Below, piece by piece: positions 1 through 8,419 of a DNA stretch of 23,277 bases. Every line of letters begins with the position of its first letter. The first letter of the stretch is position 1. This DNA comes from Phoronis pallida (Eukaryota; Phoronida; Phoronidae): contig JAOXYC010224237.1 in the NCBI GenBank assembly GCA_028565715.1, positions 4,012 to 27,288 on the forward strand, written 5' to 3'. A model generated the notes under the pieces. That model was not told the DNA's origin, made no database searches, and saw nothing but the letters and a program-made list of their open reading frames with translations. A program made the translations under genes and the position numbers.

Positions 1-240
1 CATTTCCATTTGCTCAGGGCCGTCTTTGGAATTCCACTTGTTACGTTTTTCATGCAGGAAGGTACGCGCGTCTTGGTTGTCAACAAGAACATTGGTAGAA
101 TCCAATCTTTTCTTCACATCCATTTCCATTTGCTCAGGGCCGTCTTTGGAATTCCACTTGTTACGTTTGTCATGTAGGAAGGTACGCGCGTCTTGGTGGT
201 CAGCAAGAACATTGGAAGAACGTAGTCTTGGCGGTAAACG
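1..240 (-). repeat. 120-bp in-frame tandem repeat (two units visible)
   Basis: Bases 1-120 and 121-240 are two copies of one unit. About 100 bp (1-100 against 121-220) differ at only five positions, after which the copies diverge. The period is exactly 40 codons, so the repeat duplicates one peptide-plus-spacer module of the minus-strand precursor. More units may lie beyond the window edge. Confidence 0.93.
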
Positions 241-348
241 TAATTCAAGTTGTTTGTCCGTGTCTTCCCCATTCACAACAGACAGCTCTGGAAATGAATT
301 AGATGTGTCTAAAATTGAAATAAAAACAACAATTGTTTTTAGCGACAT
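1..348 (-). CDS. Secreted multi-peptide precursor, 3' end beyond window
   Basis: An open frame of 116 codons runs from ATG at 348-346 to the window edge without a stop, so the gene is partial. Residues 1-18 look like a signal peptide (MSLK, then hydrophobic TIVVFISIL, then DTSNS). The proprotein carries KR at 61-62 and 101-102 and KKR at 79-81, typical furin/prohormone-convertase sites. Two nearly identical 40-residue units follow each other (about 45-76 and 85-116), each containing NVL, QDARTFLH and, after KR, NKWNSKDG. Cleavage would release about 16-residue Trp-containing peptides. The D-A-x-x-F-L core matches DANSFL/DANSFM in the MKL genes at 2920 and 4767, so I infer relatedness. No intron is evident here, unlike those genes, although an ATTTTAG at 317-311 could be an acceptor of an alternative model. 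A TATA box lies 33 bp upstream. Function is unknown: neuropeptide, defence or venom-like peptides all remain possible. Confidence 0.7.
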   Translation of the reverse strand, partial: MSLKTIVVFISILDTSNSFPELSVVNGEDTDKQLELRLPPRLRSSNVLADHQDARTFLHDKRNKWNSKDGPEQMEMDVKKRLDSTNVLVDNQDARTFLHEKRNKWNSKDGPEQMEM

Positions 349-360
349 GTTTCGACGTGT

Positions 361-415
361 ACGTCACGTCATTCTCAAGCTTTATAGAGGTACGTACTCA
401 TGTGGCGTCACGTTG
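361..415 (-). promoter_or_regulatory. Core promoter of the minus-strand precursor: TATA box and CRE-like motifs
   Basis: On the minus strand TATAAA lies at 386-381, placing transcription start near 355 and leaving a very short leader before ATG 348. Between the TATA box and the ATG, TGACGTGACGT (371-361) holds two TGACG half sites, and a further TGACG-type motif lies at about 403-411. TGACG is the half site of cAMP-response elements. The TATA box is seen directly; CRE function is inferred. Confidence 0.55.
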
Positions 416-429
416 GTGCCCAGGTAGGG

Positions 430-1380
430 AATTGTGCCATTTGTGGGTTAGAATTTGCCGTCTCTCTATTTCATTTAAACCTTTAAAACTAGATGTAGGT
501 AACTAAAGTGCTAAAAATACATGGTGAGCACTGGTGCCCACATGCTTTATGTGCCCGGTTTCTGGACACCAATGCCTGGTCCTCGCACCGAGTTTTCGCT
601 GAGTGAATACACCTCTTTAACTGAATGGCTGAATGCCAAGCATTGTGACTGATCATAAAAGCGGACAATTATGGGGGCTGATACCGATTGTATTCTGTGT
701 GAGCAACATTCACAAGCAAATATTCCTAGATGGCTATGACATCACGGAAGCTCTTGAAGGGTAGCAACATTTAATAAAAAAATGCAACTTTTTAAATAAC
801 ATTTGTTTTTATGAAACTGTCGACGAAATATCTGCCTGTGCCTTAAAAGCGACGATAGATACCCATCTTTTGAAATCGATTGTTGTTTTTTGGTCACATC
901 AAGATGATGGGTTTTATGAAGAAACATACCCTCATTTATTGTTGACAATTTTTTTCGAAAAAGTATTGGTCAAGGAAAATGTTTTAATTTAAACAGACAA
1001 CAGAACAAGGAGTAACTTGACTAAAAATTTAGAATTCAAACGGTGGCAATAATTTTTACCGTTTGGTAACATAGACCGCATATAGTATACCCTTTAAAAA
1101 TATCAAAACATTTCTGATATTAAATCTCAGAAAAATATGTTAACTTTCAGTTGAATTTTAATGGATACTAGTGTAGTTGCGATAATGGTTTTCTACGCAC
1201 CAAAGTAACACAGAGCTACCAGAACCAGGGCGCCAACACTGCGGAACAACATCATCCTAGGGAAGTTGGAGATATAATGAGACAGTATTACTTCGCCAAA
1301 GTGTCGGGCATTTTATATCAGCGGCCGGTTCAACGTGGCCTACCATCAGAAAGACAAATAAACCCGAGTCTGTCTCCGGG
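430..1380. other. Non-coding stretch
   Basis: Nothing convincing on either strand. Reading frames here are short, lack an ATG in good context or start with TTG, and show no domain. Composition is AT-rich with scattered poly-T runs. No signal-peptide exon with a matching splice donor was found here for the candidate exon at 1490. Confidence 0.5.
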
Positions 1381-1489
1381 GTTTATTCATAATTCTCTTG
1401 TGTCACCGATAAACATGTACGTTTGAAAGCAAGCAAAAATGAACATGTTGATATTGTGTCTATTTTTAAGGTGACGCCAGGGGATACAG

Positions 1490-1629
1490 TCAATTACAAA
1501 GAAACACAGACAGAACTAGGTCTAGACGCATTTCTGACAGAAATATGCCTAGACAAAAGAGCGTCAAAACGCTGGCAAAAATGCGGCAACGAGCTAAACG
1601 TACTTCTGTCAGAAGAGAGGCACGCGTGA
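1490..1629 (+). CDS. Possible orphan second exon of the peptide family
   Basis: An open frame ends at TGA 1627-1629. Just upstream, ACAG|TC at 1486-1491 is a potential 3' splice site that splits a GTC valine codon after its first base, the same phase-1 G|TC junction used by all three MKL genes. The 46 residues include LDAFLTE followed by LDKR and SKRW, resembling DANSFLTE plus dibasic sites in the gene at 2920. Two Cys residues are present, unlike the relatives. An ATTAAA lies at 1720-1725. No signal-peptide exon, donor or TATA box was found upstream, and the polypyrimidine tract before the acceptor is poor. It may be a decayed or distant member, or coincidence. Confidence 0.28.
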
Positions 1630-1639
1630 CATTCTGTCT

Positions 1640-2860
1640 GTTTTTTTGCAATATACTGTAAGTACGTTCACGCTTTCCTCGTGATCGTATTATAAAATGA
1701 TTGTGAAACGCATTATTTAATTAAATCCTTTTTTTAAAAGCGGCTGTTGTATCTCAGTTTCGTATGGGTTAGGTGCGGGCTCGGGGAAGAGACCCCGGGG
1801 TAGAGGCCCCGGGGTAGAGAAGGCTGATACGATGATTGGGAAGATGATGGGTTTCTACTCCTGGTGTATTGACGAAGATATATAACGGTCATTCACCAAC
1901 TCTTTACATCGATTGAATTGCATGATCCTATACACTTATCAAATTAGCTACATAATTCTAGAGTGGGCGCAATTTTTGGAGTAAACAAAACCGTTACCTG
2001 TAGCCGTAAGGTCTAATTGTTTGCAAATACTATTTAAGCACGTTTTAATGGGAAAATCGTCGAACTGATCATGAGCATTTGCACCTGTTTATTTGTAATG
2101 AAGTAAATATTGACTGAATTTCCAGTGTTTGAAACTTATAGTTTATAGACAATCTACGATAGTACGAATTTAACCGGGGAAAATGCTTGAAATAAAATAC
2201 AGAAGAATTTACATTTTGCAAAATGTGACATTCAATTATGAAAATCATATAACTATTTATTTACTTTCATATTAATGTTCGAGAAATAATGAGTTGATAG
2301 TTAGTTGTCACTAGGCCTATTACTGTGTCGTACACAGAAAATCATGCGAAGATGAAAGTGCTCCCTTTGTAAATTAGGCAACTAATAACTGTGTCAATTA
2401 CTAATTTCACATAATAAGAGTTGAAAAGTGGAATTTGGCTGAACTCTATTTATTTTCAACTTGTATCTGCGTACGTATCTGTTAATCAATGCATTGATGA
2501 GTCGACCTCAATGATGAAAGGGGTAACTTGTTTTTTTTTTTAGATATTGTCAACAACTTAATTTCTATAATGACGAGACCAAAAGTTAATTTTGTGTAAT
2601 CTGTTCAAAATGAATTTGCTCAATAATTTGTTCAAACGGGCAGACTCAATAATACTAATTTAGTAATTTTTGATTACATTAATTGTTGCTGAAATCGACT
2701 GCTGATTCGTGTTGAAACCTCAGAAGTTCCCGCCGTGTGTATAGTCTAATCATTGACATAGTTTGAATTATTTGTTGCAGATATGTGAATGCCTGTACAA
2801 AATCTAATCTTCCACGAAAGTGTTCCCCCGGAAATGACCATTTTGATAGCATCTAGGCTG
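1640..2860. other. Non-coding intergenic stretch
   Basis: No gene is visible. A short GC-rich patch at 1782-1818 has two copies of a CCCCGGGGTAGAG motif in tandem. The rest is AT-rich with frequent stops in all frames. It ends at the promoter of the gene starting at 2920. Confidence 0.5.
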
Positions 2861-2864
2861 CATA

Positions 2865-2877
2865 CAAATAAAAGATC
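2865..2877 (+). promoter_or_regulatory. TATA-like box of the MKL gene at 2920
   Basis: AAATAAAAG lies about 50 bp before the ATG. It is a weaker match to TATAAAA than the boxes of the two sister genes but sits at a comparable distance, so transcription would start near 2895-2900. Confidence 0.4.
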
Positions 2878-2919
2878 ACTGTGCAGTTGCGCAAAAACAT
2901 TCATTCCAATCATGAAATG

Positions 2920-3461
2920 ATGAAGTTGGCTCTTCTTGTGTTGCTGGTAGCGGCAATTTGCTGTTGTGGTAATAAGCTCTGCTAAATGTCTTAAACACTG
3001 ACATCAGAACATCTTATTATTTTGAAAATCATGATGACATTGTTTGAAAACTGTAAGTTGCCAAAATAAATAAAGTATATGGTTCAGCTATTGATTGAAA
3101 CTAATAAAAAAACTTTACAGATCGATAGAACTGAACTTAAAACAAAACACACTTGATTGAAACAAAGGAAATAAATTCATGATTGAAAATCACAGATACA
3201 GCTGGGATTGAATGAATTGAAATGTCGTTTAATTCAAACTTTATAATTTTGTTTTTCCATACTGTTTTAGTCACGAGCCGGGGAGTTCTTGATGACAGTT
3301 TTGTTAGCGTTGATAAGAGGGATGCCAACTCGTTCCTGACGGAAGATGATTTCGACGTCAGACGGGATTCTGGTGAACCATTATGGATAAGAGGTCCCAC
3401 CAACCAGCGACAGAAGCGTGGAGCAGCCTGGGAACAGCTGGAACTAGACTTCTGGGAATGA
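2920..3461 (+). CDS. Two-exon secreted peptide precursor (79 aa), MKL family member 1
   Basis: Exon 1 is 2920-2968, exon 2 is 3271-3461; the 302-bp intron is G|GTAATA...TTTTAG|TC, phase 1. Residues 1-16 are a strong signal peptide (MKL plus LLVLLVAAICCC). The proprotein has KR (about 29-30), RR (46-47) and RQKR (62-65), releasing predicted peptides beginning DANSFLTE, then DSGEPLWI, and a C-terminal 13-mer rich in Trp and acids. Signal exon, splice phase and the VLD-SFVS...KRDANSF block match the gene at 4767, which settles the start. The 3'UTR has AATTCAG at 3509 and ATTAAA at 3526-3531. A mini-ORF (ATG AAA TGA, 2912-2920) overlaps the start codon by one base. Extracellular or secretory-granule location is inferred; receptor or target is unknown. 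Confidence 0.8.
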
Positions 3462-3534
3462 AACTAGAACAAAACTCTTAAAAATGGAATTGAATTATTT
3501 GTGAATCTAATTCAGAGTAAAACTGATTAAATAT

Positions 3535-4286
3535 TTGTTCCAAAATGATATTTCAGTGTTGTATTGTGACTTGCATAATTGTTTAATCACAAAATGTATG
3601 CTTTTTGTGATGAATTCTAAAACACCTGTTATGCAAAATAGAAGACCTGGCTCCTTGTTTTTCTGTCTTTTCAATATTTATATATTTATTTCCATCATTT
3701 TTTCGCGGCTGTTGAAAATCTTGGCGCTTTACAAAAATGCTAATTATTATAAATTACAATAGTTTAAACGTTAAAAGCTATTTCAAGACATTAAATAAAC
3801 AGACACATTAAAAATCAAATGAAATTTAACCAACTGATCTGTGGATATTTACAAACTAAAGGAAAAAAATGAGCATTAAACCTTCAAGTTCAGTGGAGAT
3901 TGACAAATTTGAATAGGTAAGGTCACTCCACTGAGAAGGCAGGAGTAGCGTGCCCGAAAGTCTATGAACGAGGTTTACACACATTGGAGAAAGAACTTAC
4001 TAATGAATCGATAGCCCACAGATTACTTTACATTAGACAAATGAAGAAACCTTTTAAAGAGTGAAAGTTCGAATTCGAATTTGTTATGCCCAACCGCTAT
4101 TTAGTTTTTAATAAGACAATGACAATAATTTCGCCTCAAATTTTGCACATGGTATAAACATAGCATATCCACCCGATTGAACACCTAAATCGAAGATGGG
4201 GCCACTGATTTGACTCAACGCGGCATTGCAAACAATCACCATTGGTATAGGCCTACTGCCGATGGCCTCGGCATGAAATATGTCCC
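3535..4286. other. Intergenic stretch between family members 1 and 2
   Basis: No gene or recognisable element. It is AT-rich, with a long frame (3535-3762) that starts just after the poly(A) signal and has the low-complexity hydrophobic composition of random AT-rich sequence. It ends at the foldback element. Confidence 0.5.
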
Positions 4287-4649
4287 TTAACGATACTGTC
4301 TCCTCGTTGGTGAGGATCTGGGGTCAAAATTTAAATCAACTAGAAAATTTGTGTATGAGTCCTTTGATGAATATAATTAACCTGCATCATAGTCAAAAAA
4401 TTCAAAAAAAAATCTGTAAGGGGGTAAACTTGAGCTTTTTGTCCTAAAAAAGTGTAAATTTCGAAAACCTTGTCGGACAACAAGGTTTTTTGGATACAAA
4501 GATCTCAAATTTACCCCTTTACCGATTTTTTTGAATTTTTTGGCTATGACGCAGGTTAATTATATTCATCAAAGGACTCATACACAAAATTTCTAGTTGA
4601 TTTGAATTTAGACCCCAAATCCTCACCAACGAGGAGACAGTATCTTTAA
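4287..4649. mobile_element. Foldback/MITE-like element A, TTAA flanked
   Basis: The element at 4291-4645 is almost a perfect palindrome. The left arm (GATACTGTCTCCTCGTTGGT...) reappears inverted in the right arm over about 160 bp, with a short centre around CCTTGTCGGACAACAAGG. TTAA stands on both sides (4287-4290 and 4646-4649), as expected for a target-site duplication. There is no coding capacity. Three relatives occur at 4848, 17401 and 22668. TTAA targets are typical of piggyBac-type transposases; the assignment is inferred because the ends do not show the usual CCY start. It ends only 50 bp before the TATA box of the next peptide gene. Confidence 0.82.
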
Positions 4650-4699
4650 GTAAAGCGACCCCCCAGGGAACAATACGTCAACGGGGACGTTCTATCGGC

Positions 4700-4709
4700 T
4701 ATAAAAATA
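4700..4709 (+). promoter_or_regulatory. TATA box of the MKL gene at 4767
   Basis: TATAAAAATA in a GC-richer context, 67 bp before the preferred ATG (46 bp before an in-frame upstream ATG at 4746). Transcription would begin near 4730. Confidence 0.7.
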
Positions 4710-4766
4710 AGAACATCGAGCAGTTTCGTAGAAACATTCATCGAAATGTCTTCGACGTCAGACACT

Positions 4767-6035
4767 ATGAAGCTGGTATTTCTTGGGGTGTTGGTGGCTG
4801 CTATCTGCTGTTGTGGTAAGCTATGCGCGAGTTTTTCAATAGAATAGTTAAAGATACTCTCTCTGCGTTGGGTCCAAATTCAGCGTCACAACTCAAAACA
4901 ACTAGAGATTTTGTGTACGTGTCCTTTGTTGGATTTAACTTACTTGCATTAAAAAAAATCTGTAAGAGTGATTTGAGAGTTTTGTATCCGAAAAAGTCAA
5001 ACCTTAGTTTTTAGACTGTAGGTTTTTAATGGACACAAAGTTCTCAAATCACCCCTTTATCGTTTTTTGATTTTTTTTCTCAGCTGCAAGAGAGTTATGT
5101 TCAGCAAAGGACTCGTAGCCTTAACAAAACTTCTAGTTGCTTTGCGTTTTGACGCCGGATTTTGACCAACGCAGAGAGAGTATCTTTAAATGGTTTCTTC
5201 ATTTTTTAACGCCGTTAATCGTTTTGGATTAATTATAAATAAAACATCCTGATTTCCAATTCAAACACCGACAAACGAAGTTTTGCTTCTAAACTCTTAA
5301 AGGTTATTTCTCCATTACAACTTTCCTAGAAGTAGTAAATAGGCTGAATATTTTAATTTTGACCAAACATCATAACATTGAATGAATATTTCAATACATG
5401 AATAAGTAAATATGGGCTGATTCCAATAATCTATACCCTCACTTCTAGTGTAACATCTTTTTTGTTACTGTTCTGTTAATCTTCCGGAGATTGTTAAATT
5501 ACCATTGTCTCATTCCATTTCGTCATTTATATAAATGATCTTTTCCAACTCATTACAACTTATCTCAGCAACCGAGCTCGAAGCGTAACTTTAGCAAATA
5601 TATAACCGCGATAAAAAGTCTTTCTTGCAACATATACAATTGGATACTACAAAATTGAAACGAATTTATCAAATTAAATTGAAAAAACAAAACGAGTATT
5701 ATAAAAAAATACTAGGCTAGTTAATGGAGAGAATGAGGGACAAAATTGTTTAGTTGGAAATTTGATTTGACTGTTTATATATCGTTTCAGTCAGGAGCCA
5801 GGGAGTTCTTGACAGTTTCGTAAGCCTTGCTAAGAGAGATGCCAACTCGTTCATGACAGAAGGTGACTATATCGACGCCAGACGAGATAATGAAGTATGG
5901 ATTGCTAGCAACAACCCGCGTCAGAAGCGTCAGAGACGGGCTAATGAAGTATGGATTGCTAGCACCAACCCGCGTCAGAAGCGTCAGATGAAACAAAACC
6001 GATATGAAGAATTCCCGGAAGAATTATGGGGCTGA
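4767..6035 (+). CDS. Two-exon secreted multi-peptide precursor (97 aa), MKL family member 2
   Basis: Exon 1 is 4767-4815, exon 2 is 5791-6035; the 975-bp phase-1 intron is G|GTAAGC...TTTCAG|TC and contains foldback element B. Residues 1-16 form the signal peptide (MKL, hydrophobic core, AAICCC). An in-frame ATG at 4746 would add seven residues; the later ATG aligns with both sister genes. The proprotein has KR before DANSFMTE, RR, and two tandem copies of a unit reading NEVWIAS-N/T-NPRQKRQ, then a C-terminal Tyr/Glu/Pro-rich tail ending ELWG. Convertase cleavage would give two near-identical 13-mers ending RQ. The poly(A) signal AATAAA lies at 6074-6079, after AATTCAG at 6052. The duplicated peptide strongly suggests a neuropeptide-like or other multi-copy peptide precursor. 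Its biological role is not recognised. Confidence 0.82.
4848..5189. mobile_element. Foldback/MITE-like element B inside an intron
   Basis: Element 4852-5185 is flanked by TTAA at 4848-4851 and 5186-5189. The ends read AGATACTCTCTCTGCGTTGG and its inverted copy. Internal arms include CAACTAGA and TCCTTTG motifs shared with element A. It differs from A at the ends (CTCTCTGCG instead of GTCTCCTCG), so it belongs to another subfamily that also includes the copy at 17401. It sits wholly in the intron of the gene at 4767-6035. Confidence 0.82.
5889..5996 (+). repeat. 54-bp in-frame tandem duplication within the precursor
   Basis: Units 5889-5942 and 5943-5996 are each 18 codons. The first 48 bases differ at one position (AAC versus ACC, giving Asn versus Thr). 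The unit codes for one Trp-containing peptide plus its RQKR cleavage site, so the duplication doubles the peptide dose. Confidence 0.93.
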
Positions 6036-6079
6036 ATTCTTTGTGCACCTAAATTCAGAAAAAAAAACTGAGAAATAAA

Positions 6080-6773
6080 TCACTTAATTATGTAGCAATG
6101 TTGTTCATTTTATGAAAACACGACTGCATAATGTTTGTGTAGTTGGGCAGCAGTCCTTCAACGCATTCTAAAATTGTTCTCTTGATTTAGTTACTTGTTT
6201 GGCCACTAGGGCGCATATGTCATCTAAATTTGTATGTACCGGGTACTGATTTTCACACTTCCTTTGTTATTTCTGTCATGCGAATTTGTGTACAAATTTT
6301 GGCGCACTTTTGGGATTTTACCATTGTGTATCCTGAAATGAACAGAGCTTGTTCGAAGTTTCGGAATATATGTATAACTTTAAATCAACACATCTTTTAC
6401 TGTTGATACTGACATCACTGATATGGATGGCAACGTTCGGATTACTATTATGGCAACTACCAGCTGAACAAAAACGCATACTCAGAACATTTGAGAAAAA
6501 ACCGCCTGAAATTAGAAAAAAGTAAGATCAGTAGTGTTTTCAATAACACTTATTTAAATGAAAGACTGCATAATGATAAACTTTTTTATTAAGATTTCCA
6601 AAATTACTTTAAAATATTTTTTTTTATAAGTGTGTATCATCAGAAGAGTACATTGAACCATTTTTGAAAAGTTCATTTTGAGACGTTGTTTATACCCACC
6701 TGAAAAAGACACGTTTTCGATACAAAATCGCATTACACGACATGGATAGACCACTCTAATAGATCCAAAATCT
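6080..6773. other. Non-coding stretch after family member 2
   Basis: No gene recognised. The reading frame at 6554-6754 (minus) is AT-rich, without a domain or a good start. It ends at the next inverted-repeat element. Confidence 0.45.
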
Positions 6774-6775
6774 GA

Positions 6776-7422
6776 TATATGTTATGCACAAAAAGTTATG
6801 CCCCCTAGATTTTTTCAATTGTTTTCCATGAAATTCATCGGTCACAGTAACACAATATATTCATGGTTGGTTCAACTCATTCCCAACATTTTAGTGTGTA
6901 AATCGTATCAAGGCAATTAGATTAAAGATTAGTTAAAAATGATTTAACCTGGTATCTATCATATTCTTGATCAAACTCTATGGGTGGTGTAAAATCAAAA
7001 GCCACAAAATGCTAATTTTTAATGCCACCACGATTTTTGAATAAGGACTAATTCTGTAAATGCGAAGGAATTTTTTACTGATATGATATGGGTTTTAAAC
7101 GTTCCCTAATCGGCTTTCTGGTTTTGAAGAAATCTAAATCCAAACTTTTTTTCAAAAAAACAAGCTTTTGACTCAAAACTCTTATCACGTGATCAAGGGA
7201 ATGTGAAAAAACTAAACAGTTGTTTGACTTTTGTTTTTGAACCACATGATTTTATTAACCTTTTTGGCGCATTCATTTTCAACCGACTGTATCATGATTG
7301 GTATCGAAATGATTGTATTGAATTTATCTTTTCAACCATGTATCACTGGTTTTCAATTTATCGATCTTTCAGCTAGTTATTCAAAAACCTAAAGGGGGGC
7401 GTTACTTTTTGTGTGTAGTATA
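6776..7422. mobile_element. Degenerate inverted-repeat element flanked by TATA/TA
   Basis: The left end (about 6776-6825) carries CACAAAAAGTTATGCCCCC then a TAGATTTTTT stretch. The right end read on the minus strand carries ACACAAAAAGTAACGCCCCC then TTTAGGTTTTTG. Outside both is TATA (6776-6779 and 7419-7422), fitting a TA target duplication as made by Tc1/mariner-type transposases. Weaker inverted similarity (ATGGTTG motifs and beyond) continues inwards, so the whole may be a decayed foldback element. No coding capacity. Exact ends are uncertain by a few bases. Confidence 0.6.
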
Positions 7423-7980
7423 TTAAGTATTTTAGTTTCAATTTAGAATGGCCCACCACCAAAATATTGGACAGCAGGGGGTTTCTAATTCAGAGTGCGT
7501 GAGATGTTAAAATTAGTCATGATACTTGAATTGGAAATCTTTACAGAAAACCTGGACATTATTTTACTGCATAGACATTGCCCCAGAGCACACTTATATG
7601 TTTAATTACAAATTATCCTGAAAACAATTAAAATTGTTCCCAGGGATATCAGGACTCGTCCGCGTCTGAAATGGTTACATTAAAGCCGAATTTTACAACA
7701 AAATTCAAACACTTTCAAACGTCAAAACATCTTGTTAATATAGCGCGCCTTCTTATAAGGAGTTAAATTTGATGACTCCATGTAATTCCACCAAAATGAT
7801 AAAACGTAAAAAAATACCAATGTTGGCATCTACCCATCCTGAAAACAAGCTTTAAAACTAACAGATTTGGACATTGTAGTGTTGAATATAGAAGATGTCC
7901 CGAGTCATTCCAGATTGTATGCTTGTTTTTTTTGCTGTTTATAGGGGATTGTCTCCCTTTTTATATCATATCAGTAAAAA
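7072..7980. repeat. Perfect 18-bp inverted pair, ~870 bp apart
   Basis: TTTTTACTGATATGATAT at 7072-7089 has its exact reverse complement at 7963-7980. One arm lies inside the 6776-7422 element and the other outside it. This may mark a second nested or interrupted element. Confidence 0.55.
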
Positions 7981-8336
7981 GTTGGTTATAGAATGCAGTC
8001 ACGTTTGTGATGTCTAGAGGCCATAATAGTGAAATTTAAAAAAAAAAGTTGTTTGGATGAGACGAATTTGTCAACATTCATCTGACGAAAATTAATCTGC
8101 TACAGCTTGTTAAGTCCTCTGGCAAATATTTGCAAATATTTACAGAAAAGGAAATCTTTGTAATTAATATAACTATACGCAATTATTCATGTGAACTGAA
8201 TAATAAATCATTAATAGGAAAAAAAAACGAAAGCATTTTAGAATAAAAAATCTCTATAATAACCGAGATTGTTTGTTTGTCTCGGCGTAAACGTTCCCGC
8301 GGAATGGATTGCCGGTAATTGACAGAACATTGACGG
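7423..8336. other. Non-coding stretch upstream of family member 3
   Basis: No gene seen apart from the right arm of the 18-bp inverted pair. AT-rich with homopolymer runs. The frame at 8183-8368 (minus) runs through the next gene's promoter and is not credible. Confidence 0.45.
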
Positions 8337-8344
8337 TATAAAAC
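8337..8344 (+). promoter_or_regulatory. TATA box of the MKL gene at 8420
   Basis: TATAAAAC after GACGG, 83 bp before the ATG; predicted transcription start near 8367. Confidence 0.65.
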
Positions 8345-8419
8345 AAGTCCATGAGCGGCTGCATGCAACCATTCATACCAACCCTAGATCCATCTCCACT
8401 CAAGACTTAAACGGAAACT

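Noticed and set aside
26-427. Plus-strand 133-residue frame
   Set aside because: It is the antisense of the minus-strand precursor and its 120-bp repeat. The minus frame has the signal peptide, dibasic sites and TATA box.
4823-5014. Plus-strand 63-residue frame
   Set aside because: It is the translation of foldback element B inside an intron.
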